DNA of 64,000 nucleotides from Turbatrix aceti (GCA_963969345.1 OZ017767.1:744001-808000), one strand, 5' to 3'; numbered from the stretch's first letter, positions 9,661 through 22,429 are shown. A program made the numbers and translations. The notes: generated by a model from the sequence alone, not told the origin.

Positions 9661-11636
9661 ATGGCTGAGCCAACGAGTAAGATCCTAACCCGTTCCAAAG
9701 TCAAGTTGACGGACGACACTCTCACGCTGCCAAAAACGGCTAAACGCAGGGGTTTGTCGAGTTTTTACTTTTTTTTTTGCATAAAAGTGTGTTTTTAGAA
9801 AGCCCTCGACCAGGGACCAGCATGTCGAAGAGCGATGCCGAGATTCGAGTTGGTGATGGCTTCCAGGTGGGTGCGGCCATTGATTCCAGTTTTGTCGGTG
9901 AATCCGTCGACGATGGCTACATCCCGGATCGCGACGTATGCGTCTGGGACGGAGGCTCGGGCATGGAGGACGAGACTCTTGTCAAGTACATCAAATATGC
10001 GACTACGACTTCTCTGCGGATTCCGGTTGATAAAGTATGATTTTTTGGGCTTTTACGATGAATTTTTCACTTTTTTTGATGCTTTTGTTCCATTTTTGTG
10101 TTTTTTGGGGTTTTCATGCATTTTTCGTTTTTTAGGCCCTGTACATCCTCTACCTCTGTGCCCACGAAGTAGACCGCGCCAAGAAGCAACTCGCCGCGTA
10201 CATTAATTTGGAAGACGAATGGACCGACGATGATGATCGCGTTTTCTGGCACGGATTTTTCGCTTACGGAAAGAATTTTTCGAAAATCAAGCAACTGGTC
10301 AGTTTTTCTTCAGTATTTTCCCTGTCGCTGACTATGTTGTCCTTTTAGCTCCCCCACAAGCGTATGGGATCGATAATCTCGCATTACTACTCGACGAAGA
10401 AGAAGCAACGCTACAAGTCAGCGATCAACGATGACTTTGGCAAGAATTCCTTCGTCATCAGCGACGACGACGACAAAGTCGATGGACCGCAGAAGCAATC
10501 AAACATCCTTGCTGTCTGCACGAATTGTGGCAATCGTGTTCGCAAAACGTACTTTGCCAACATGCAGGAGGTTTGCATGACGTGCAAACTCTATTTTGTG
10601 TGAGTTTTTTGAAATTTTGACTTTTTGGGTACTGCATTATTTTTTTCAAAAAAACGTAAGAATCAAAAAATGCAAAAAATATTACTCTAAATGACAGAAA
10701 AGTGCTTGTTTTTGTCTTTGTTTTTTTTGTATACAATTTCGCTTCAGGACCTTTTGTATACCAAGTTTGGGTTTTTCTACGAATTTCGAGAGTTTTTTTT
10801 GAGTTTCGAGTTTTTTTGGACAGAATTTTTTATCGTAACTTTTTTTCTCTTCCTGACCAAATTTGTAATATTTTTTTTCCGATTTTCGTTGTCCTTTTTT
10901 TGTTTCAGATTTTTTTGTTCTGAATTTTCAGATTTTTTTTTTTATTCTATCGTTTAATTTTCCAGGATCTCAAACGAAAACCACCCATCAAAAGTCGAGA
11001 AAACATCCGAAAATGATCTCCGCAAGCGAGCCGTCTGTCCACCCGAAATGGAAGAAATCGCCTCACAATTCGTCTCCATGGGCCAGGAAGTCGAGTTACC
11101 TGCCAACGGAAGTGATGAAGACATTACCTGCATAGAAACCCAGCGAACCGTCTGCGAGGATCTCAACGCGTATGTTTTTCCTATTATTTTTTTATTCTTG
11201 ATCCCAAATCTTTAGACAAGCCCAAATCGAAGTCATGGACGTCCGAGCGCAGGCTCACGTATGCGACGCGCAGAACAACCGCATGCAGACGGCCGTGTCC
11301 TGCGACCTCGATCGCGCAATGACCCTTCTCAGCTCGTGGACGACCGAGAAGCCATCCTCCGCGCGTCAGCGACACGCGTATTCCTGGACGGAGCGGGAGA
11401 AGGCAGCTGCGTTTTCCTGTCTCGTGCGCAACGACAACGACTACGAAGCCGTCGCAGAGATCCTCGGCAACAAGACGACCGAGATGGTCAAGGCCTTCGC
11501 CATCGAGCATGCCGGCGCCATTGCACGGGCCATCGCGAAGGAGGAGGCCGCGGAAGACGTCGTCGTGGACGTAGATGCTGAAATTGAAGCTGCTCGGAAG
11601 CCTGTCGTCCTTGATGTTATCGATTTAGACGATTGA
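9661..11636 (+). CDS. spr-1: CoREST-type co-repressor (ELM2-SANT-SANT)
   Basis: Scaffold of the LSD1/HDAC co-repressor complex, tethering the demethylase to nucleosomes in the nucleus. Six exons (9661-9751, 9799-10034, 10136-10297, 10349-10599, 10966-11169, 11216-11636) give 454 aa. Domains: ELM2 from about residue 45 (IRVGDGFQV, DVCVWDGGSG, LVKYIKYA, then the helix ALYILYLCAHEVDRAKKQL); SANT1 at about 130-180 (DEWTDDDDRVFWHGFFAYGK, LPHKRMGSIISHYYSTKKKQ, which follows CoREST WTVED...LPDKS...FYYSWKK); a helical linker (CPPEMEEIASQF); and SANT2 at about 355-410 (HAYSWTEREKAAAF, EILGNKTTEMVKAF, matching CoREST VIGNKSVVQVKNF). Between SANT1 and the linker sits a CxxC...CxxC cluster (CTNCG and CMTCK) that could bind zinc. 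MTA or MIER proteins are ruled out by the second SANT and the absence of BAH. Confidence 0.88.
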
Positions 11637-11827
11637 AGAGCCTTTTTTCCTGTCTGTGAGTATTTTTTGTTTTCTGCTGTTTTTGCATCGAAGTTTCTTC
11701 TTCTTTTTCACTTTTTTATAAAAAAACATTTTGTTGTCCAAAAAATTCAACGTCACCAAAAATTTATTAATTTCGAGTTGATACACGTGCGCAATCAATT
11801 TAAAAATTTTTCATTTGCCCATATCAG

Positions 11828-14800
11828 TCAAATGTGCCTTTTTGACGATTCACCGGTCGCACCTGCCCCGGTGGCTGTCTTCGGACGCGGAGACCGACGA
11901 TACGCAGGAGGCGACATGCTACTGGCTCTCTGCTCCTCAAAATACTTCTCGATAGCGTCCAGCGCAGAAGACAGCCGGTCTAGCTGGCAGTGGATGTCCG
12001 GACCACCCACAGCGTGCGCTGGGTCTGTCGACTGGGTGGTCGTCGTTGGCGAGACCACGCTGTCAAGCAGATTCTCGACAGATTCACTGAGTGTGTTCTG
12101 GTTGCAGAGCTTGATGAGTCGGATGCTGCGCATGCACTTGGCTGTCAGCTTGTCGACCTGGTTCTGGACGGACGCGTCGGAGGTGGTTGGCGTCGAGGTG
12201 GGTGGCGTCGTCGGGGTGGCATCGGCCGCCGCTGCCTGCTGTCTTGCCGAGGATGCAAGATTGTGGCGGGCGATGTTTTCATGGGAAAGGACGCAGGACG
12301 GGGAAACGACATCGTCGGCGTGACTCGAGCCGACAAAGTCGAGCGTCGATGACGGGTTGAAGCTCATGGATCGGTTTTGATGGAAGGAATCGCTGAAAAA
12401 ATTCAAATACAATTATAAATATAAATTCAAAATTCAAACAAAGTCAAAACAAAAGATAAAGCTATTCAGAACACGATTACGAGTACGACAACATCCAAAC
12501 TCACTTGGTACCGGTACCGGAACCTGGAGACAGTACTTTACCTCCCGCCAGATCCATCAAACTGTTAGAAAAAAAGAAGAAATAGAAAAATTCAGAAAAA
12601 AAATAATGAAAAAAATTTAAAAACCAACCGAGCTTTGAGTTGCTGAATTTTTCTCGCCTCAGCAGCACTTTTTCTGGGATCGTACTCCTTCCGCCGAAGC
12701 CACGCAACCATCTCGGGGGTTTCTCGGATGCCGATGAGTGGTTTCTTGGCCGGCGCGGATGGATGAACTTGTGCCGAGGCCGCGAGTCCTGTCTTGAAGG
12801 GGGGCCGGTGCTGACCTGAGTTTAGAGGCTGTTGATCTTTGGAGTTCGGTGTTCTCGCCGAATGCGGACCAGACAGACCGCTAGATAGCGGGTTGCCACC
12901 TGTGCGCATAGAGAAGCGACCTCCGTCTGCTCTTCTGAAATTTGCGGAAATCAAATATAAAAAAAAATGCCGGAAGGGTGAAAAAAGGCGGACGGTACAA
13001 AAAGCGTAAATTGGGATAAATTGGACCAAATTTGTTGTAGTAATAAAAAAATCAAATAGTTTTGGCTCCGACATTTCACTTTTTATGATACAAAACCCCG
13101 CCCATTTGAAACAAAATCCACAACACGAAAAAGCCCCCAAAAAACACCACACCGATTCAACTCACGTTTCGCTGTGACACCGGCAATGCCTGTTATAACT
13201 GTGTTTTTGTGTTAGTTACTTGTTATAAAAATGTGTACGAATGCAAAAAACCCTTACCTGAAGTTGCTATTATTCTTCAAACCGGCAGTCTGTGGCCGAA
13301 TTCGTGAAACCGGCTTCTGGGCACCGTTGCTCGACGCTGCCTCACCAACACTATCGGTTTTTGGCTTTGAACGCTCCTTGATCTGCTTCAAGTGCTCCGC
13401 AAACAAAGACATCGATTTGCTTGGCTGCTGCTCGGCTTCCGGAGTTGCGAGGTCCGAAGTTGCCGACGTTCCACCACCACCGCCTTCGGCCGTGGCGTCA
13501 GAATCCGCGTCCACATCAGCATCTGCATCGCTGTCGTCGATGCCGAGGTACTGTGACATGTTGAGTTTCCTGTTCTCAGGTGCCACGACGTAAGTGCCAG
13601 CTTCACTAACCGTGTCATCGATGCCGTTCGCCTTCGTTGTCGGCGAATTGATCTCCAGGCTATCGCCATCCTGGCCGTAGCCTTGGATCATTTTGTTGAA
13701 CAGGTAATGCTTCGGGTCCTGGTTGCTGTTCTGATCAGAATCGTCTTTGGAGGTCAAGGTCGCAGGCACCGATCGTCGAGCGAGGCGTCTGACTCCTACA
13801 TCCTGACTGCTCAACGGAGGGGGAGCCTTGACCGGTTTGGTATCGTTAAAGGATACTGTGAATGCCGTTGCTCGATTGGCACCCCCCGCTGAGGTACCAC
13901 AGGTGGACGCGCTGCCACTGTTCGGCGCTGATGACCTGAGCTTTGGCCTCGGGGGTTCTACAGGTGTTACCGGAGCGCTGAGATCGATGTCCATCCGGAT
14001 GGCCTTCATGACCGGCTTTGAGGTTACCGGTTCATGTGCCGCGGTTTCCGGAGGCGTGGACTGGCCGACCAAACCGGCGAATGAAGTCGATTTAGGTTCT
14101 GCTTCCTTCGCCGGAGGCTCGCAGCGTTCAGGTGAAGACTTTTCACTCAAAGTCAATCCTCCGAGTCTTGAAGTATTCTCCGATGCATTCCACCACGCTG
14201 GTCTGGTCTTTGTCAGCCCAGCGGCGGATCCTGACAGACAAGACTGATCCGCTGTGGATTCCCCAGCGCCTGAGGCAAATCCACTCGTTGACGAGGACGT
14301 CGTACTCGGCATTTGTGCGAACGACGTCGTCGGAGGGGGATTAGACGCTCTTGGCGTTCCAGAATCCACGACATAACCTTGATGGCCAGTCGGGGTCGGC
14401 AGATCCTTCGGCGGAGAGGGAGGCTTGTTGGTGTAAGCTGCCATCTGCGCGGTGACCGACATCCCCGCAGAGTTGTAGTTCATGGACGGTGCCGGTGATG
14501 ACGACAGAGATTCACGCCCCGGTCCACCGCCACTTGACCTTCCATACTGATTGGTTGACGAACTGCTACCTGACTCAAGCGACGTCCGACTGGCTCCTGC
14601 GTGGACAACTGTCGGACGCACGTAGTACTCCGGAGGTATGCCATGATCATTTGTCCCTCCACAGATAGAAACATTAGACGAAGGCGGCATTTCTACGTAG
14701 TACCCTTGGCTGTTGACGCTCGGAGCCTGGGGTGGCCCCGGGGCGGTTCCATTGCGGAAGAACCCGCCATTCCTCACAGAAGTAGGGCTCTGAGGCGGTC

Positions 14801-17800
14801 CCATTCCATAGGACTGCATGGGCTGCGGTTGCTGCATGCCACCACCCTGCTGTGCCGTCGACGCAGCGGGATAGTACATGGCCGGTATCATCGGATAGTA
14901 AAACTGAGGTTGTGGAACAATATAGTGCTGACCAGTTGTCGGATCGACGAGCATCTGGGGCTGGACAGGTATGGGTTGACCCTGGAGGTGTTGAGGCGGC
15001 ATCATGCCACTACTTCCTCCCTGCTGGCCGCCAGACAGATCACGTCTACTCATAATCGGTGAAGACATGACGGGTTGTAGGATGTTTCTCGGCGGAGAAG
15101 CGGCGTACATGCCACCGCCTCTATGCGGATCACCTGAGCCGTACATGCCGCCCTCGCCGTGGTCATTCATGGTAATATTAGTCGATTTACGTTCAGTACA
15201 CGTTAATTGTGATACCGAGGGCTGCCGAGTCGTCTTCTGTTCAGCAGAAGGGATGCAATAATCATCTATAAAACCTTCATCACCTTTTTCTTTCTTTAAT
15301 TTTTTTTGTTCACACAGGTAGTTTGCGTAGTAGCGCCACGGTTAGAAGAGGATATTTATTTGGGTTGGGGCTTGCTGTTAACGGTCTATCAATCATCGTG
15401 TACGATTAATAGACGAAAAGTGTTTGATTTATGTGAGCGTAAAAAAGTTTTGTTTGTAAGCGGTTTTCGTTATAAAAACCGTGGAGTGTAAAGTGATCGA
15501 CAAATATGGAATCAGGGTTCTCAACGGAGCCGGGCCTTCGAAAACAACTGACTGACGATTACCAAAATTTTTATGGCAAGGTCAATAGTTTAAAAAGCAA
15601 TCCTAAAAAACTGTCTGGAACGCGGGCCGCAAAAAAGTGTGTTAATTGGAGCCAATAATAAGTTGCCTTGTTTAGGCGACTTATTATTGCTTTGGTGCTT
15701 CTTTAAGCAAACAAAAAAGAATCTTCAGGGGCGTTAATCCGCTTACTTATTTTTATCATAACTTTTTTCGACCATACATGCACGTGGAATTATGCTCTCG
15801 ATAAAAATCAACCTTGCTAAGCCGGTCTTTATTCGCCAAACAATGCCAAAAACGCTCCCATTTGTTCTCAAAAAATTTTTATTTGCCTTTAATTTAATTA
15901 GTTGCCAAAAAACTCACCGGCAACGTGATTTGACGACAACCTTGCCGTGCTATTGACTCGTGCTGACTAAAAAACAGAACATTATTAAAATTAATGCAAC
16001 AGGACGTAAATCACATATTTTAGTTTCAATCCGAAGCGTGTCCTACGCAAAAATTATTACACAGAAATGAAATTCAATCAGCGAGGCGAATCACAAGGCA
16101 AGCGCGGTACAACAACGTATACAAATCCATTTTTTGTGCTCTACAAAGGAACAAAAAGGTCCATGAACGAGCGAGAGCACAATGAGAAGCACGAAAAAAA
16201 AGAGAGGGAGAAAAAGTGAAAGAGAATGTGAGATTGTAAATAAATAATTGGTGGTGGCGCTTCATGGACTGATGGATACGCATTTCAAAACAATTCAAAA
16301 GTAACCCCATCGAAATGCACGCGTGAGTCTTTACTCAAACTGAACTGCGCATTGTGGTCACCTGATGAAAAAATTTAATTGATTTTACATTCTGTGCGCC
16401 TCGAAATAATTAACTTCGGCGTCCAAAAAAAATTTTGGGCGCCGGAGACCAAATTGAATGAAATACAGTTTTAAAGCGATCGTTGGTGATCGCCTTCCGC
16501 AACTCGTAAACCGTAAACCAAACATAAATATTGAAGCCCCGTGTAATATTATTCCGTACAAATAGATAATCACAACGCAAGGTGCAAGGCATACAAACCG
16601 GACTAGCAGTTGTCATGGATGCATGACTCACACATACTGCATACAATCCAACCTGGTCTGCCCGGCCATCACCGAATTCGACTGAGAAAGTGCAATTAAG
16701 CTGTACAGACTAGGCTAGATTTAAAAAATCGATCTCAGATCCTTGCCGAACATGAAAAAAATTTATTCTTATGATTAAAGTTTTTGAACCGTCATAAATG
16801 AAAATTTTATAAAATTTTTTTTACAATGAATGAAAAACAGACAACAATACAAAACCTTAAATTGAGGTAAAAACTAGCAAGTAATAAAATTGTATAAAAT
16901 GAACTCGATCCGGTCCGCCTTCTAAAAAGACAACCTGTTGAGAACCCTACCCCGATTTGAGCAGATGTCCAACCGCAACGTTTACACTTCGTCAAAAACA
17001 CATGAAGCAGAGCAGACAACAACTTAACGATTAATAACAAATAAATCAATGAACAGATTTTATAAACTCGTTCTTCGAAAAGAGCAAAATAAATATCCAC
17101 AATCTGCGAACACCAAAAAAAGGTCAACGAGGAAGACAAAAAAAGGAACGAGGAGACAACGACGCATCTATCTATCTGCATCGATCGAAGGGGGGTTGGA
17201 AGAGAGGGAAGGAGCTAGCCGGAGGAAAAAAGACGCGCCCGCCGGCAGCGAAGCGACAACAGCAGCAGCAGTAGCTTTGCTGCGGTTGTTTGGGGGTGGT
17301 GGACCGGACCAACTGAGAAACACCACGGGGCAACGAATAAATGGACAACTCTTACTTATATGTCCTAATTTTGTATGTGTAATGCGCGCACTTACTTACA
17401 TACCCAAGATGAAGAAGAAGAAGAGGAGGAAAAAAAGAGGAGTATTGGTTTAGTGATTTATACTTTTGTCGCACAGCGGCACTAACAATGCATGGCCGAG
17501 ACCAAGCAACGCAGGGTGGCAGAAACTCGATAAAGCTTCTTTACACAAGGGTTTTTACATTTTTGAACTAATTTATTTTTTAGCTCGTTTTATTTATTAG
17601 AACAAATTTATAACAACGAATCGGGTCGGTCTGTACAAGCAAAATCGCGGCCCATTGAAAACCCCAACATCGAGCGAGCCAGGAATCATCCTTACACCGC
17701 TAGCTTTCCCGCGCACATACTATTACATTTATTTTTATTTGGCAAATAAGTGAAACACTATACAATCGTTCATTCATAACGCACTTGGTCAACATAAAGT

Positions 17801-19868
17801 GCAATAAGAACGATATGGACTATAAAAAAATATTTTATTTGACAGTTACTACGTAGTATGAAATAGTCCTTGGCGGTCCCACGCCAAGACAAAAGGACGG
17901 AACTATAGCAGCACGCGTTAGTTAGTTTAAAACGAACGGTCGTGGAAGGTCGTCGTCGTCCCTATAGGAACCATTCCGAGTCAAGCGGCCCTGTACGTTT
18001 TCATCGGCTGGTCGTTCGGTCGGTCGGCTGGCTTGTACACCCTCCACCCGCCATGATGGGACTGACTCAAGTCGAGCCCCCTCCACCCTCTTTCTCGGTC
18101 CACGGTGCGCGGTTGCGCATGCGCGAATAAGGCGCAGGCACAATCAACATAACCTTTGCCCCCCTGCGGCCGGCCGGGTCCTTCGAAAGCATTACATATG
18201 GCGCAGAGTGATGAATCTTGCATCCGACCAACCAGTCAGCAAAATGAACAATGACAAAGAGAAATATAATAAAAACAGAAAAGAAAGTGTGTTCATCGAA
18301 AATGAAAGATTGATATGTCAAAGGTTTTACTATCAATCACATGCCTATAAATATAAATATACCACATATACCATGGATTTACATTTAGTTTAGTAAGTTC
18401 ATTGATTATCAAGATGCATAACACGGAAGACAATAAATAATTTTTACTAGACGGAAGAAAACACCAATTTCACAAAACACCGTGAACAAGTGTACGACTG
18501 ACTTTCTAACATTTTTATTGCTTCCACTAAAAACATGTAATCGTAAAAGGCAGTCTGAGAAGTTTGTAAATTACTGGAAAAGTCAAACTTTCTGGTTCTG
18601 AAAAAAGTAAGTTAATTTTTGGACGACTGGGAAAAATTAACTATCAGAACAGTTTTTTTAATAAAACAAGCTTGGATAAAAAATATTTTTGATTCTATAT
18701 TTTTGTAGCTTACAAAAGTGAAAAAAAAACGATTTTTTGGTCTGCATAAAACGCAGAATCTTTTGCGGATCATTGTGAAAGCGTCAAAAAAAAGAATTCA
18801 CTTTAGGTTTTTTTTTATCCTTGTTGTCCTGTTTTCCGCCGTTTGTAAGACCGGCAAAAATGAATCAGAGTGCCATGATAAAAAGCCAATTACGAACTAA
18901 AGGTGTCATAAATAAGCTTACTTTAGTCAAAAGCATTAGTGTTAAAAAAGTCCATTATCTCGACAAACAGATTGTCTATCTTTTTGTTGTTGTTTTTTAC
19001 GATTTGTTTGGGGATATCTAGTACGTGTTAGATGACAAATATATTTCTTTCGACAAAAATTTGTCAGTCCGAGTATTTTTTTCGTAAAAAAAATAGTCAA
19101 GGATCTGGAACTTACTAGTTGAAAATTTCACAAAAACGGGATGCGATTGAGATCTGAAACCCTCACTAAAACCAAGTGCGCATTTCAGTGTAAGCTTAAA
19201 AGAGTTTAGCTATTCAACGAGCACAGATAAAGATGCATAGATATCAAATTACCCCTCAAAGTAGACGTTCTCTAAAAGTTTCAACATTTGGTTTCTGCTC
19301 CATCCATCCCATGACATGAAGCTAACTAACTGCGAGGTGAAAAAAAAAAGAAAGAAAGAACACACAAAAAACCAAAAAAAAGTCAGCCAACATTGGAAAC
19401 ATGCATAAATGGGGAAGCCTAAAAAAGTCGAAGGAAGAGGAACATGTCAATGGAAGCCCCACACAGGCATTTAGTACGCTTGATGATGCAATACATACAA
19501 ATGAACTAAAATGGGACGAAAACTCCCAAAGCAAAAAAACACACGCTTTGTTGGCATGTTTTTTTTGAAAGCTCAAGTTGCGTCAATTTTTTGGTTTTCA
19601 ATAAAAAACTTACAAGTCGTTTGTTTTCCAAATGTTGAAGTTGTTCTTGGTGGAAAAGTTGTAGAGACGACCGATTATTAGGCTGACTGAGTCGATGGAT
19701 TCTCCTCGATTGAGCGCGTTGAGCAGAAGAAGTCGAAAATCCAGTGCTGCCATCGAGTGGCGGGGACTGAGGAGTGCCGCGGACGCGCCCAACCACCGTT
19801 TGACGCCAAACAACATCCCGAACCGGGGATACGGATTTCACACGTTTAATTTGGGTTAACAGGTCCAT
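11828..19868 (-). CDS. Large Ser/Pro/Gly-rich protein, long first intron
   Basis: Not recognised. The core is certain: exons 13258-15236, 12629-12934, 12505-12561 and 11828-12392. I add a 6-nt microexon (13165-13170) and, by matching phase 0 across a 4.4 kb intron, a first exon 19614-19868 (MDLLTQIKRVKSV), giving about 1055 aa. If that first exon is wrong, translation would start at the ATG at 15170 (MNDHGEGG; about 948 aa), but the frame upstream of that ATG stays open back to a good acceptor at 15237. The N-terminal half is low complexity (Gly/Met/Pro/Gln, MLVDPTTGQHYIVP, many Tyr). A conserved-looking block KKPLIGIRETPEMVAWLRRK and a helix EYDPRKSAAEARKIQQLKAR lie at about 810-850. The C terminus has a helical leucine-containing segment (LDRLSSALDAIEKYFEEQ). 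It is probably a disordered scaffold or RNA-granule or cytoskeletal protein, which is inference only. Confidence 0.65.
13165..13170 (-). other. Putative 6-nt microexon
   Basis: On the minus strand the sequence reads GTGTCACAG, then CGAAAC, then GTGAGTTG: an acceptor, six bases and a perfect donor, placed inside the intron between 13257 and 12935. Inclusion adds two residues. The junction becomes Ser-Glu-Thr-Arg-Ala instead of Arg-Arg-Ala, and the frame is preserved either way. Confidence 0.45.
15237..19613 (-). other. 4.4 kb region treated as first intron; no other gene seen
   Basis: Mostly AT-rich with scattered GC-richer islands (around 17.2-17.3 kb and 17.95-18.2 kb). I see no exon chain with family similarity on either strand. 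A lone CAGGGTGGC sequence at 17512-17520 matches the end of the small TE family seen at 29.9 and 36-37 kb. An Arg/Lys-rich open frame at 17.05-17.45 kb looks compositional. The region may carry promoter or enhancer sequence for an internal start near 15.2 kb. Confidence 0.4.
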
Positions 19869-20759
19869 TTCTTTTAATTTGACTATTTTTAGCACGGGAA
19901 TAAAAAATTTAGAAAATTAGTAACAGATAAATCCCGTGACAAAACATTCGTCAGCCTGTCGGGCTGGCTGTGTTATTCTACGGACTGATCGGGAAAAGCG
20001 CTGCTGAAGGGATATTTGTCGACAATGAGAGCGTTGTCTAAGAGGTTAACTGCCGACTGACTGGTAATCGTGCAACGAACAACAAATAGGAACTGACGGA
20101 ATGACTCGGGAACAGGAACAGGTGTGAGTGAGTGTAGTGGTGGTGGTGGTAGAGAGATATAATATTAGCCCGTCACAATTTGACGAACTTGCTACTCCCG
20201 ACTGCCTCCGAGATATTTATCAACAAACCGCGAAGAAATTACGCACATGTCTAAGTTGATTTCTGAACTGCAACTTTTTCAAAGTTTGTTTTTGCAAAAT
20301 AATCAAAAAAAATTAATTGGAGTTATAAAAAACGCGCATCTGTGCAAAATATTTTTTTCGGAAAACCTTAGTTCAAAAATACAGAGAAACGAAAAGCATG
20401 TTTCCCAGCAATAAGGTGCGCGTCAGGTTCCCAGCAACAAAGTTCGAAACGACCGCGGCAAGTGTGAATGCCACCCGGAGAGGCGCTCGCATTCTCAAAG
20501 GATGCGATAATGAATCAGGCTGATTCAAACCATCAATTAAAACCAATGGAAAAAAAAGTAAAATTTTATGTATCGCAAAAAATTATAGGTTTTTGTTATT
20601 TGACATCAGTTGGGTTTAATCATTCAAAAATATGAAAATCAGCATTCATTACCAGTTTGAGTACAAGTTTGAGACCAGCTTGAAAATCAGTTTCCATTGA
20701 CTCGGTTGCTTTGTTAGATCTCAGAAGAAAGAAAAGTATCCGCCATGCCACTCCGTTGT

Positions 20760-22069
20760 CTATTTTGCTCTGAAAAAAAAAATTTTACTGTGTCAGGATA
20801 AAAAACATTAATAAAAAACTTACAAACGAATAATTTGCAAAATTGTAATGAATAGATAGATAATGTCGACAAACAGAATTAAAGCTCCGGCTACGTATTC
20901 ATCGATGTCTAATTGATATTTTCGACCGCCAAAAATATATTGAAGATTCATGACCAACGAAAACATAAGCAGCCCTGCAGCAACGATGGATATGCCCAGA
21001 CTTGTGCACTAAAACGTTTAAAAAAATTTTAAAGAAAGAAAAAAATGTTTGCCTACCCAATGAGCAAAGTCGTTTTTATAAAACATGAAGATGACCCCAA
21101 GCAAAAGAGTTGCGACAAGAAATATTATACAGACAATGAAGAACGCGAAATAGTAAACCGTGAAATCTTTCTTTACGCAGATAGCAAATACCGCGAGACC
21201 AAAGCAGCAACTGAGCGTCAGAATAGCCGCCAGTCCGACGGCTTCTACTGAGTTAACGGCACAGATAAAAGACGTCATAACGGCCGCTACCAATGTAATC
21301 AGCGTCAAAAATATGCCATTCCATGGCGATTTTCTTCTCAGAGGCTTAATACAGATCACAAGCAAGTACAGAACCGTAAACAAAATACTAAACAAAGTAA
21401 AATTATTTACATATAAAAAATAAGAATACTGAACACTTACCCCGCAACAAATTGAATCCAATAATAATCTTTAGCAAATTTACGAAAGTTTTCCGAGAAG
21501 AGCGCAAACGAGCAGGCTACGGCAACAAACGTCAGCATGAAAGCGAGCAACGTAAATACACGTTGGATAAATCGTATACGATTCGCCGGAAATTGAAATC
21601 CATTTTTGAAGTGCGAATCAGGCATGTCGATAATCACATGGCCGCCACTATCAGTGGATGCCGACTTCTTTTTGGTATTTGTGTCGCTGCTGCCGTCAGA
21701 ACTACTGGTTTTGGTGATAGGTGCTGCATACCGCTCTGGCTTCGGTGGATTTATTGGATTTTGCTTATCAGTCTTCACTAGGTAGTTGTTGTCTTCGGAA
21801 GTAGTACCTACTGCCTGTTCTTCTGATGTACGTTGCTGCGTCAGCCATTTCAGTTCATCTCCACCCTGATTTGCGATTTGAAATGTGTTTGGTTCCGGTT
21901 TCGATTTAGTATCCGCTTCGGAAGTATTCTGTGTCGAAACTGTTCTGCGATCCCGAGGATTGCGTCCATGGTCAACGCTCCGTGTCGCCTCGGTGCTTGC
22001 CTTCGAGATCTTTGAGATTATCTGGGTGTCACCGGTGGCGCTCTGTGTAGATTCCAACTTCTGGGACAT
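20760..22069 (-). CDS. TMBIM / Bax inhibitor-1 family multi-pass membrane protein
   Basis: Lifeguard/GRINA-type relative of BI-1, a pH-sensitive ER/Golgi calcium-leak protein linked to cell-death control. Four exons (21441-22069, 21057-21387, 20824-21008, 20760-20769) give about 384 aa. An N-terminal Ser/Thr/Lys-rich cytosolic region of about 165 residues precedes the 7TM core. The core starts FIQRVFTLLAFMLTFVAVAC, continues through PLRRKSPWNGIFLTLITL and SVEAVGLAAILTLSCCFGLA, and ends with the family signature DIDEYVAGALILFVDIIYLF followed by ITILQIIRLAK. The two Asp residues of that last segment (DEY and VDI) match the di-aspartyl sensor of the family. The last exon is only 10 nt. The start is the first ATG of the exon (MSQKLESTQ); a small upstream exon ending at 22093 is possible. 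The C. elegans relatives are xbx-6 and the tmbi genes. Confidence 0.88.
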
Positions 22070-22429
22070 CAGTAAAAAGTCAGCATGAGTCAACTGTTTT
22101 CTATGTAAGTAGATGGCTCGACAACGAGTGAGACAAGAAAAAGTGGGTGTTAGTTGCTGGTGAGAACGAATGACAAAAATGAAAATGATAGAATGCGTGT
22201 GGGCATTTGCAAATTGTACAATTTTTGTCCGGAAGTGAACAGTTTTTTTCAGTGCTGTTTTGATAAAGAATATGTTTTTACTCTTATATGTTTAAAAAGT
22301 GTTGCATATTTACAATACAACAACTATTTTGTAAAAAAACGGTACACTTTAACACACACTTCTGTATAGTTTTCATGTCAGTAACTTCCACTCAAAACAA
22401 ATTTACGATCAGTACTAGCTACTCGACGA

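Noticed and set aside
13254..15062. Long open frames on the + strand opposite the Ser/Pro-rich exon
   Set aside because: They are antisense shadows of a GC-rich coding exon, with no splice-consistent structure or family similarity.
17049..17453. 134-codon Lys/Arg-rich + strand open frame
   Set aside because: Compositional (AAG/AGA-rich), no splice context and no domain. It falls in the long intron region.
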